Shown here in pieces: positions 38,248-46,454 of a stretch of 64,000 nt of DNA. The first letter of the stretch is position 1. Each line of letters starts with the position of its first letter. Origin of the DNA: Caballeronia sordidicola (lineage in GTDB: Bacteria > Pseudomonadota > Gammaproteobacteria > Burkholderiales > Burkholderiaceae); NCBI RefSeq assembly GCF_000729995.1, contig NZ_JNFG01000028.1, forward strand, positions 1 through 64,000, in the 5' to 3' direction. Made by a program: the position numbers and the translations under genes. A model generated the notes under the pieces. The model made no database searches. It had not been told where the DNA came from and saw only the letters and a program-made list of their open reading frames with translations.

Positions 38248-38267
38248 TAGCTAAAGTCACAGCCGCG

Positions 38268-38307
38268 AGAACGACGGCCACCTCATCGAGGCGGCCGTCG
38301 TTTTCTC
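38268..38307 (+). terminator. Terminator downstream of gyrB
   Basis: A long inverted repeat GAGAACGACGGCC / GGCCGTCGTTTTCTC with a 13-base loop, about 120 bases after the gyrB stop. It marks the end of the core operon; the accessory island begins here. Confidence 0.7.
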
Positions 38308-38335
38308 AGTCTGGGCAACAATCAGAGGGGCTTAT

Positions 38336-38577
38336 CAGCCCGACTTCTGCTGTCTTCGCTGGTCTGCGGGTCTCGCTTGCGCTTCAGTCCAGTGTACTGA
38401 AAGCGATTTTGCCAGAGACAGCATCGCCCAGCTCACGCACAGCGACTTCTTGGTCGCCAGAGCATCGTAGTAAAGTGGCCCGGTTTGCTTCTTTAGCGAA
38501 TGCTCGTCGTGTCGGGAGATGCGCGGCGCTCCTAGCCTCCGAAAGACTTCAACGCGGCGATGACCGTTGATACGCTC
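38336..38577 (-). pseudogene. Gene fragment with a ParB-like GHRR motif
   Basis: An open stretch of 80 codons on the leftward strand bounded by stops and without a start codon of its own. It reads ERINGHRRVEVFRRLGAPRI at its beginning, which resembles the GHRRxxAxRxLG motif of ParB/RepB/sulfiredoxin-type domains, and ends RRQQKSG. Too short and start-less to be a working gene. Probably debris of a mobile element or of an older island. The ParB resemblance is weak evidence. Confidence 0.3.
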
Positions 38578-38668
38578 CTATCCGACGTCGGCAAAAGCGT
38601 CGAATCCGGCGAAGTCAGTGACGGTGGAGTGAGTGGGCGGCTGGGGCGAGTGTGTGTGTGCTGACATG

Positions 38669-38761
38669 GATTAGTTCTTTTAAGCTCCCACGAAAAGTTT
38701 CGTTTAAGGGGTCATCGATAGCCGAAAAGCCTTACCCGACATGGCGTAAGCGGAACTAATC
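38669..38761. repeat. Inverted-repeat site resembling a recombinase/element end
   Basis: Arms GATTAGTTC (38669-38677) and GAACTAATC (38753-38761) enclose 75 bases. Inside, CTTAC (38731-38735) and GTAAG (38746-38750) form a second small inverted repeat around CCGACATGGC, and GACATGG is repeated at 38663 and 38738. Nested short palindromes like this are typical of tyrosine-recombinase core sites or the ends of recombinase-trio elements. No recombinase gene is left in the window. Confidence 0.4.
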
Positions 38762-38907
38762 GGCAAAGGGCGCTGGAGGCAATTTCAGCGTCCTTTGTTT
38801 GCAACGGGCCCTCCAATTTTGCTTCAAGGCGCCGTCGGTGCTTAGAGCCCGGGGTGACCGTCCAATTTTTCGGGCACGGACTTGTGCTCCGTTTGGAGTG
38901 TTCGTCG

Positions 38908-39230
38908 AGAATCAGCCACTCCCCCCGTCGCAAACTCCTCTCGCCACTCCCTTGTCAGCAATTCCGCCGTCTCCCGCATCGCCGCTGCGATTGCTCCCAT
39001 GTCGCGTTCGGCATCGCTCCGAGTTGGCGTTGTTCCGGCCGCGTCTGCTGTCTTGCCGGCAATGTTTCCAGTAGGTCTGCGCGCAAGCCACTCGGTCGCT
39101 CGCACGGCGCAGGTGGACGAAGCTCGCGTTGGGTAATGCGAGGTCGAGCGCTGCAATGCGTATGTCACTTTCTGCGTCTCCGAGGATGTAGCCTAGCATC
39201 TCGAGAAAGTTGTGGGACGTGTCGCGGCTT
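38908..39230 (-). pseudogene. Frameshifted gene remnant
   Basis: On the leftward strand a frame reading SHNFLEMLGYILGDAESDI..ALDLALPNASFVHLR is followed, after a one-base shift near 39100, by RATEWLARRPTGNIAGKTAD... and MGAIAAAMRETAELLTREWREEF. The two parts look like one former coding sequence with plausible amino-acid composition. No family was recognised. It lies in the debris zone after gyrB. Confidence 0.3.
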
Positions 39231-39491
39231 GACTGTAACTCTCGAAGTCAAGGCCGCCGCGTTTGTCATCAACATCGTGCGTTTCGAAGCGTGACGCTGA
39301 CGCTGGGGCGTTGCGCCCATCAAACTCTGCAAACAAACCTCTTAGCGCCGCACACGGCAAATCTGCACTAGGTTATTGTCAGAAACTTGAAGATTATGCG
39401 AGGCCGTGCTGACGTCAGTTTGAACGTCGGTCAGCAAGACATCGGGTAACCCGAAGAAGCGCAGCCGTTCGGCGCAGACGGCTAGCCGCAC

Positions 39492-40418
39492 TCAAATTTT
39501 TCTCGGACGCCCCCCGACGCCGTAGGTCATTTCGATGGCCCTATCCAATCCGAATAACTTTGCGACGTACCTTTTGTCAGAATCGTCACTAGGCTCCGCC
39601 TGTTCACGCCTCCGCATCCAATGCTCCAGTTCTCCTGGTACGTGAAAACGAAGGAGTTCTGCGCTCCCTCTGCTGGCGACGGCCAAGATTAAGTCGAGGT
39701 ACATGAATTCAGCGTGATTGTTCGTATTCCCAAGTATCACAATTTGAGTAGCAGTCGAAAACCGGTCTTCCACCGCACGTTTGAACCACCTCATCTTGTT
39801 CACAGGGGAGACCTGCTCAACCCACTGGACCATGGCTGACAAGCTCCACACGTTCACTTTGGCGAACCGCTTCGATAAGTGATGGAGCCGAGCCATCTCG
39901 GCCGACGTAGCGTCAAAGGCGACAACAATCTCGGTGAGAGAGGGTTGCCGGTTTGATTCCGGCATGCCCATCAGCGCTTCGCGCGCTCGCCGTCCACTTT
40001 CAGCGATTAAATCATCAAGAATGTTGTTGGAGCCTTCGGCAAGCCGCTGTCCTTGGAAAAACTGTAAGTAAAAGTCTGCCGCCTCCGCAAGCACATGTGG
40101 ATATTTTGACAGCCCTCCCTTATTCTTCAAAAGGTGTTTCGCCATGTTGACTTCCCCGCCGAAAAAAGCTGAATTCGGCGAAAAGGCGAATCCAAAGATT
40201 GGAGCTGAACCGATTCGCGCATCGGCATCCGAATTGGCTTCGAGAAAATAGTCATTTCCCGTTACTTCAGAGAAAGCCTTAACCTTTCCGTCTTTAACCA
40301 CCTGAACCCACATCGACGGCAACGCTCCGCGACGGAAGGCTGGTACAACGAATGCAGGAAACGTGGGAACCGTGGGGTAGAAGCCACGTACCCGAGCACT
40401 TGAGTCGAGCATCATCAC
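39492..40418 (-). CDS. Unknown protein, second gene of an island pair
   Basis: About 307 residues, no family recognised. The N-terminal half looks globular (GALPSMWVQVVKDGKVKAFSEVTGNDYFLEANSDADARI then FFGGEVNMAKHLLKNKGG), the C-terminal half carries alternating strands and helices (EIVVAFDATSAEMARLH, TQIVILGNTNNHAEFMYLDLILA) and a basic tail RPRKI. The GTG at 40418 overlaps the stop of the upstream 265-residue gene (GTGATGATG), and ATGs at 40415 and 40412 are also possible starts. Tight coupling says the two proteins act together. Located between core gyrB and an HsdR stump in a defence-rich region. Confidence 0.7.
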   Translation of the reverse strand: MMMLDSSARVRGFYPTVPTFPAFVVPAFRRGALPSMWVQVVKDGKVKAFSEVTGNDYFLEANSDADARIGSAPIFGFAFSPNSAFFGGEVNMAKHLLKNKGGLSKYPHVLAEAADFYLQFFQGQRLAEGSNNILDDLIAESGRRAREALMGMPESNRQPSLTEIVVAFDATSAEMARLHHLSKRFAKVNVWSLSAMVQWVEQVSPVNKMRWFKRAVEDRFSTATQIVILGNTNNHAEFMYLDLILAVASRGSAELLRFHVPGELEHWMRRREQAEPSDDSDKRYVAKLFGLDRAIEMTYGVGGRPRKI

Positions 40419-41212
40419 ATTACCCCCAAATCCACGTGAAACTCGGCCAACAGGTGTTCGAGGAGCCCCTGATATTCAATGGCGGGCTTCATTTTGTTGG
40501 CGCGATAGGTGTACACGGAAATATTGACATCATTCTTGAAACGGCGAACAAAATCGGCATCCGCAATCGAGGCAGGTATGTACATCGCCTCTAGATACTC
40601 GGCCGTCATTGGGAGGGCCTCCTTGACCAACAGTTCGACGGCCAGCCTTCGGTCATCTGCTTCGTCCGTGTTGATATCGCGTATCATGGACCGAACCGCT
40701 TCCACCTCATATTGACCAGCGATATTTTCGAGTGCGAGGCCCTCACCTTCCCAGTAATTGCGATTCTCACCATAGAACGCCGTAACGTGCCGTCCTTGAC
40801 TTTCTTCATCTACGGGATATTCGAACGACTCAAGCGGCATCTTTGCGTGCATCCACCTTGTGTAACGACCACCGGAAAACGCCCCGGTATCAAAAGGAAA
40901 TAGCCGATGCGCGTGGTCGAGTACACGTTCACGGAATATCAACACAACGGGAGCGTGGAAAGAATTTTGCATAGCGTCCCGCCGGTTAAACCTATACGCG
41001 GGGCGGCCGTAAAATAGATACGTAAGCGGGTCGTTAAATACGGGGCAAAGCTGAGGCGACAGCAATCGCTGCTCAAGGATATCCCGAAGTGCGAACGCAT
41101 CTGTCGTGTGGACCCAGCGGAGCTTCTCGGTCGGAGCTGCGAAATCCTTGACCCAGTGAAAGAGTCGATGGTTGTGTGGCGCGGCAGCCGAGTCTACGGG
41201 TAAAGAGGCCAC
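40415..41212 (-). CDS. Unknown protein, possible ADP-ribosyltransferase-like toxin
   Basis: 265 residues. The segment LRWVHTTDAFALRDILEQRLLSPQLCPVFNDPLTYLFYGRPAYR (given here in parts: WVHTTDAFALRDIL, then YLFYGRPAYR) has the H-x-T ... L(x)5-7L ... Y-x-GRPAYR layout seen at the NAD site of some ADP-ribosyltransferase folds. This is a pattern-level suggestion, not a family match. A later region (YWEGEGLALENIAGQYEVEAVRSMIRDINTDEADDRRLAVELLVKEA) is helical. The start is a GTG immediately after an in-frame stop, preceded by AGAGAAACT. It is co-translated with the 307-residue gene below it. Confidence 0.68.
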   Translation of the reverse strand: MASLPVDSAAAPHNHRLFHWVKDFAAPTEKLRWVHTTDAFALRDILEQRLLSPQLCPVFNDPLTYLFYGRPAYRFNRRDAMQNSFHAPVVLIFRERVLDHAHRLFPFDTGAFSGGRYTRWMHAKMPLESFEYPVDEESQGRHVTAFYGENRNYWEGEGLALENIAGQYEVEAVRSMIRDINTDEADDRRLAVELLVKEALPMTAEYLEAMYIPASIADADFVRRFKNDVNISVYTYRANKMKPAIEYQGLLEHLLAEFHVDLGVM

Positions 41213-41496
41213 TCAAGTTTCTCTCGTGAAGTTAACAGCGGGACGCGGGCTTCGGTATTGGCAATGGCCGCGTAACAATAACATGGGCTCGCCAGTGAGG
41301 CTGGTGCGGATTAGGAAAGACAGGTGTCCCTGCAGAATCCTATTCGGCCCACGTTTTGGAATTTGCACCGCATACGTCGTTAATGTCGTCGTCAGGACCG
41401 GTTCTGAGCGGGCGAACATCATGCAAAAGCAAGCCCCTGTCCGAGGGTGCAGTGTTACATCCTGCATACGTCGAATATTGAACGGAAACATTGGAA

Positions 41497-41658
41497 ATGC
41501 GCGTAAGACTTGTTTGGGAGATTGCGGAAGACGATGTCGTCCGACTAAAAGCATTCGTAGAAAAATTTGCTTCTAGTACTCTTCACCATTTAAGCGCGTC
41601 AGATGACTCTTCGTGCGTCGGGGGGAGGGCGGTGGTTCCAGCTTTTGCAGGTGGTTGA
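41497..41658 (+). pseudogene. Truncated ORF with a well-formed N-terminus
   Basis: Starts MRVRLVWEIAEDDVVRLKAFVEKFAS, a normal-looking globular N-terminus, then degenerates (SSTLHHLSASDDSSCVGG...) and stops at 53 codons. Good candidates would be small island proteins that begin xRLVWEIxxxDVxRVKAF. The break near 41575 is where the HsdR stump region starts, suggesting a deletion that removed the rest of this gene and most of a restriction locus. Confidence 0.35.
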
Positions 41659-41898
41659 AGAGACGTACTTATTGTTTTACGCTGGTTGTTGGTCGTTTGA
41701 ACCCACGATGTCGTGCGGCGAGCAGGACAGAGTTGTCGGGCCTCGGCTGCCGCATCTCTGGCTGCTTGGTTGGCAGCAGGCTTACCTTCGTCGAAATCGC
41801 GGTACGTTTCTCTGCTCTTCTGGTTGAGACAAGAAATAGACCACATCACTCGAAACGCCTTAAAGGGCGAACTACCGATGCGCCTCGAATTTTCGCCT

Positions 41899-42487
41899 TT
41901 ACAGCCCTACGACGGCACGTTCCCGAATTTCCGTTAGGACCTGCACAATCTGTGTAACTGTGGCTGAGGGAAATATTCCAAGCGGACCCTGTGCGTTCAG
42001 GTCCGAAAAGGGCGACTGAAACAATCTGTCGGCATCCATCACGCCCGATTGAGTAAGTTCTTGCACGATGAGGTTGATGAACTCAATCTGGTCTGGCGTG
42101 GCGGTCGTGCCGCTGATAAAAGCGCCGAAGGCCTGCATGGCAGCCTCACGGTCCAGCCCTACCAGCGAGCGGATGAAAATGCCTAATCCCCGGCTCTTTT
42201 CCTTAGCTTCATTGATGAGAGACTGAGTTCCTCCCGCTTCTAGTAGCATTTTCTCCAGTTCAGCTAGGTCGGCCTGTGTCAGCGGCTGGTTACGGCGTAG
42301 TCGTTGCAACGACAGGTGCGATTCATGGGCTCTAAGGAACTGCCGCGCTTTCTCCCTAAACTTGCCCATATTTAGTCCGGTGGTGACTTGCGGCAAGTCG
42401 ACAGTGGCAATGTCACCAAGCTCGTCCTCGAAGTCCGTGTAGACGACTCTCTTTTGGCTCTTGAGTACCAGAGGCTGGCGGTGGTTT
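41899..42487 (-). pseudogene. C-terminal remnant of type I restriction enzyme subunit HsdR
   Basis: The frame reads ...LVLKSQKRVVYTDFEDELGD, then FREKARQFLRAHESHLSLQRLRRNQPLTQADLAELEKMLLEAGG, RGLGIFIRSLVGLDREAAMQAF and GPLGIFPSATVTQIVQVLTEIRERA. This is the EcoEI-type HsdR C-terminal domain that holds the subunit on the methylase complex. A stop codon lies upstream in frame (about 42488-42490) and there is no nuclease or helicase part, no hsdM and no hsdS. It is a stump of a deleted type I restriction system. The internal ATG at 42396 would give 165 residues but is unlikely to be a functional gene. Confidence 0.85.
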
Positions 42488-42499
42488 TATCGTACATCT

Positions 42500-43096
42500 G
42501 CGCGAGTTTGCAATCCGCCGACAAGTGCGCGCCGAGATAAACGCTGACGCGGCACCACTACTGATGCCAGGATGGACGAGCTAAAGCGTCGAGCCGGGAT
42601 ACGACGCGTCGCTTTGGAGCGGCTCAAGGAAGTGGAAGAATGGGCGCGCGGCTGGAGCGGTCCAATCGCTTGAGGACATTAGCGGCCGTGTTCGAGAGCA
42701 GTTGGCTGTCGTCGAAAGTTGGGTTATCGAGGCGAAGGATTCGGCGCGCGGCGGACTGGCTGGACCCGACAGTAGCTCGAAGGTTGGACGAAGTAGATGA
42801 GCCACGCGGTGACCAGATGCATCGACATCCTACTCGACGCTCCGTGCGGCAATCCGCAGCCATGTGGACACCTGACATGTCAGAATGAATGCTTAAACTT
42901 CCTGCGAAAGCCGCCGATAGAACAAAGAGACTAACAAAAGCGAACAAGCGAATTTGGCGAGCCAATTTACCGACATAGCCGGTGGCGGCACGGTCGGTAA
43001 CAGTAAAGAAGGCGCCTCGATGCAATATAAGGGAATGGGAGCGCGCCGACCCAAGGTAAATTATAAGCGGGCGCCTGCTAGCAAAATTCGAAGAAT
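42500..43096. other. Region without a supported gene upstream of druH
   Basis: About 600 bases between the HsdR stump and druH. Short frames occur on both strands (for example a 33-codon frame at 42574-42675 on the plus strand beginning MDELKRRAGIRR) with no recognisable family. An A+T-rich patch GGTAAATTATAAG at 43056-43068 is the best place for a druH promoter -10 element. Confidence 0.35.
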
Positions 43097-43111
43097 ATGG
43101 GGGGAGAAGGC

Positions 43112-46100
43112 ATGTCACAGATACTGAGGACAGCGTCACCGGTCCGAGCATGGCTGGCAGAATTTCTTCTCGTCCGGGAGATACTCAAGGGGCCGACCGG
43201 CATTCCCCTGTACCGATACCAAGTGACGCCAAGTGAATATCGCGAACTCGAGCAAATTCTTTTGGACAACCGCGCACACGCCCTCCACCGGACCTTCGGG
43301 TTTTCGTGGATGGCGGGCTTCTGCTTGTTCGTTGCAGAAAGCTTTCGCCGCGAATACGACGCGAAAGACGGCGGGTGGGCTTGGGCGCGGTTCGAAAACC
43401 GGTTGAAATGCAGCTTCACGCCCCAGCAACACGCCGAACTTGTTAGACAAGGGCTTAATCAATATTGGAAGCGACCGATTCGCCAATTCCAGAATCGTAG
43501 AGATAACCTCCTCGGCTCCCTTTTCACGGAGGGTGGGCTCCCATGGCCATTGGTGCAAAGCGAGTCGCACGGCTTCGGGAAAGTCGTGCGAAAAGGTCTC
43601 AAGTATTTCTATCGGACAGAAACCGGGCGCCGCACCACCACAGATTTGATGGCCGACTTTGAGCAAGACCTCCCGCTAACCTTTCGCACACTCGAAACCC
43701 GACAGTTACTTGCCGGAATCGTCGAACAGCTGATGTATCTGGCTACCCGATATTCGCTCAAGGGCAAAACCGACCCTGCTCAATATCTGGATGAGGCGAG
43801 TCCACGATGGTGGTCGGAATTCCCACTTCCGCTGGATGAAGACAACGCGCGGCGATTGATTAGTGAGTGGCTGCGCGATGCAAGCCAACGCCAAGAAGAG
43901 CGCGAAGCGGCGCGCGCAAGTGTCGGTGCGTTCTCATGCACCCATCGCCTGCTCGAGCAGGCGGACAGCTGGCGCGTACGCTCGGAGGTCACGCTCCCAC
44001 GGGAAGCACAATTCCCCATCGACCCTCGCAAGTCCATTACGACGCGGTTCGAACTAGCCTTTTTCGAAGGCGACCGGCTGCTTGCCAGAGCCGGCACGGC
44101 GTATGGCCAGCAGAAAGACGAGGAACCCGGATTGTCAGTACGTTTTCTGCGGACACAGGTATCTCTCGACCGAAAACGCCTGAGTGATGAAATCAGCCTG
44201 AGGTTGCTTGCAAATGGCAGCCCGGTGCACGTTGTACACTTCGAGCAAGGCGCGATTGACGTGCACGAAATGCCGCTGGTATTTGAGTGCCGAGCGGACG
44301 AGTGGTGGTTCATAGCCAGCGCTTCGTGTTCGACCAGCAGCGACCGGGTCCGCGTTCGCATTCCGAGCAACTTTAGCTACTCGAGCAGCAGCGCTGTCAC
44401 CGTCCGGACAGAAACGGATGACGCGCTGTGGCTCGAAGCAACCGATGACCTGCGTTTGTCTTCGGAAGCCGGTGAGCACTATTCGATAACTCTCAGGCGC
44501 AGCGCGGAGAGTCACAGCCAGTTCGCCCTGAAAGGAAACATTGCACAGTACGAGTCCGTACCGCAGGTAGTCTACGAGGGCTGGCCCAAGCTTGAGGCTT
44601 CGGTCGAAGCTGGGGCATCTCAGCCCAATGTCCAAGAATTCGCGAATCGTCAACCGGTGGCTTCGACGAACGGGGCGGAACATTTGGGCAGTATTCGCTA
44701 CAGCGCAAAAAATACGTCCGGTGACGTCCTTATTCAGCGGCGGTTCGGCGTTGTTCCCAGAGGGTTCGTTATCTCACTGTTTCCGGCCTCGCCCGGCAAA
44801 CCCGCGCGTCTTGTGGCGAAAAACTCCCGATTGCTGGAATTGCAGGTCGTCAACGGCGCAATCAAAAGCTGGTCGGAGTTCGGCGACCAAGACACTAATG
44901 TCTTCTTGGAATACGAAGGCGACGAGCCACCTGCCTTCCTAACACTGGAAGCACGCGGCGATTCTGGCCCTGAATCGATTCAATTCAGACTGCCGTTTCC
45001 ATACCAAGGCGCCCGATTGCTTGGGGCAGATGGGAAGGCAAGTGCTCGCCGTGAGTTCACCCTAGCTGAATTGCTAGGCCTTCGGGTCGCGCTTTCTACC
45101 TCCGCACCAAACGGCGCCGAATTCTGCCTACAACTGGAACTGGTCGGTCGAGAGCGTCGCTGTTCCCGACACTATGTCGTAAGGACAGCCAGCGTGCCGG
45201 TATTGCTTAGCCTCTTTAGCTACCAGGCCGACATGCTGCAGATGCTCGGCGCGGTCAACGACCAGGATGCTTTTTTGCGCGTCACTGTAGAGACGGACCA
45301 GCGGCTTCTGCACTTCGATGTTCGGCGCTACAACGGTGCTCTTCGGTGGGAAAACCATTCGACGTTCGGCATAACCAGCCCATCTGGGAACACGCTCCAG
45401 ACCGAAGTGACGGTCGAGGCAATGCTACTGCCGGACCCCAAGCAGGCTCCCGTCAAAATCCCCGAAATGACAAGTCAAGATGCGGGAACGGGCAGGTTTA
45501 GTACGCCCGCCGCGATGCTCCGCGACGGGCCGTGGCTCATCTATCCTGCCAACGAGTCACCGACGCAGTTCCGTCCAGAGCTATATATCCCCCAGCAACC
45601 TGGCAACATGGGTATACCGAGTGAAATCCGTTCACTGCACACAGCGGCGAGAGTATTTCATCCGGTAACCCAGCCCGACGTCATCAAACAGCAGATTGCC
45701 GATATGGCAATAGACCTGGACCATAGCGGCTGGCAGTATCTTGCGGACCTACGACAACACTACCGCCACCTTCCCCTCTCTGTGTTCGAAGCCTGGCTCG
45801 CGCTATCTCGTAACCCGGCAGCGCTGGCGATTGCGGTCTTCAGACTCGAGTTTGACGAATTGTTTTGCGAGCGTATACGGGACGACTTGGCAGTGATATG
45901 GGAGTGCATACCATTGCCGGCTTGGGCGAAAGCCTACGCCGAGTTTCGGAAATGGCTCACACTGCAAGGTGTTCCTGAAATTCTGATGGGGAGCGTCCTC
46001 AAGAATCGCCGAGCGGTACTTCCCACCGTCGTGTCGGGCTTCAACGAGGTAGGAAATTACCTAGAGACCGGCGACCCCATCAATCTGCCAAAGCTCCCCA

Positions 46101-46447
46101 TCGAATCTATCCTGCCAGGTTGGTACCAACAACTACGCCGGTCGCACGAAGGGAACAATCATTGGCCAACCGACCTTGGCCCTGCGCTCAAAGAGTGGAT
46201 AAAGCGACAGGCGCTTCCCAAACAGGTTAGCGGGTTGTCCATGGTTGAATTCTCTGACGCTGTCACCTACCTACCGATTTTTATGGCGTCTGTGACAGCC
46301 GGAATCGCAAACATTGACGAGCTAAAGGCGAACCGGTCCTACGCGAAGTTTGCAATCAAGATGGTCTCTGATTTTGACCGAAGCAGCTGGTACACGCCAG
46401 TTCACGGATTGATGGTCTCCTATCTACTCGCAGCAGCGAAGGTGTGA
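43112..46447 (+). CDS. druH: Druantia type III protein DruH
   Basis: Large protein (1111 residues from the ATG at 43112) of the STY4851/YjiT-like family that accompanies the DruE helicase in type III Druantia anti-phage systems. No enzyme motif is evident. The N-terminal 130 residues are helical (RAWLAEFLLVREILKGPTGIPLYRYQVTPSEYRELEQILL), the centre (about 280-800) is rich in beta strands, and the last 250 residues are helical again. The start at 43112 was chosen because GGGGAGAAGG precedes it. It stops seven bases before druE, so the pair is one operon. Known of the family: both genes are needed for defence; the role of DruH itself is unknown. Confidence 0.85.
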   Translation: MSQILRTASPVRAWLAEFLLVREILKGPTGIPLYRYQVTPSEYRELEQILLDNRAHALHRTFGFSWMAGFCLFVAESFRREYDAKDGGWAWARFENRLKCSFTPQQHAELVRQGLNQYWKRPIRQFQNRRDNLLGSLFTEGGLPWPLVQSESHGFGKVVRKGLKYFYRTETGRRTTTDLMADFEQDLPLTFRTLETRQLLAGIVEQLMYLATRYSLKGKTDPAQYLDEASPRWWSEFPLPLDEDNARRLISEWLRDASQRQEEREAARASVGAFSCTHRLLEQADSWRVRSEVTLPREAQFPIDPRKSITTRFELAFFEGDRLLARAGTAYGQQKDEEPGLSVRFLRTQVSLDRKRLSDEISLRLLANGSPVHVVHFEQGAIDVHEMPLVFECRADEWWFIASASCSTSSDRVRVRIPSNFSYSSSSAVTVRTETDDALWLEATDDLRLSSEAGEHYSITLRRSAESHSQFALKGNIAQYESVPQVVYEGWPKLEASVEAGASQPNVQEFANRQPVASTNGAEHLGSIRYSAKNTSGDVLIQRRFGVVPRGFVISLFPASPGKPARLVAKNSRLLELQVVNGAIKSWSEFGDQDTNVFLEYEGDEPPAFLTLEARGDSGPESIQFRLPFPYQGARLLGADGKASARREFTLAELLGLRVALSTSAPNGAEFCLQLELVGRERRCSRHYVVRTASVPVLLSLFSYQADMLQMLGAVNDQDAFLRVTVETDQRLLHFDVRRYNGALRWENHSTFGITSPSGNTLQTEVTVEAMLLPDPKQAPVKIPEMTSQDAGTGRFSTPAAMLRDGPWLIYPANESPTQFRPELYIPQQPGNMGIPSEIRSLHTAARVFHPVTQPDVIKQQIADMAIDLDHSGWQYLADLRQHYRHLPLSVFEAWLALSRNPAALAIAVFRLEFDELFCERIRDDLAVIWECIPLPAWAKAYAEFRKWLTLQGVPEILMGSVLKNRRAVLPTVVSGFNEVGNYLETGDPINLPKLPIESILPGWYQQLRRSHEGNNHWPTDLGPALKEWIKRQALPKQVSGLSMVEFSDAVTYLPIFMASVTAGIANIDELKANRSYAKFAIKMVSDFDRSSWYTPVHGLMVSYLLAAAKV

Positions 46448-46454
46448 GGAACGA

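Noticed and set aside
39300..39490. Gap between the frameshifted remnant and the 307-residue gene
   Set aside because: No ORF, repeat or RNA structure could be supported; only short G+C-rich runs.
41213..41554. 113-codon leftward frame ending one codon before the 265-residue gene, in the same reading frame
   Set aside because: It could be the front half of one gene with a premature stop, but it overlaps a more natural-looking rightward ORF start at 41497 and shows no family or ribosome-binding site.
42574..42675. 33-codon frame MDELKRRAGIRRVALERLKEV...
   Set aside because: Too short, no conserved context and no recognisable domain; may be debris.
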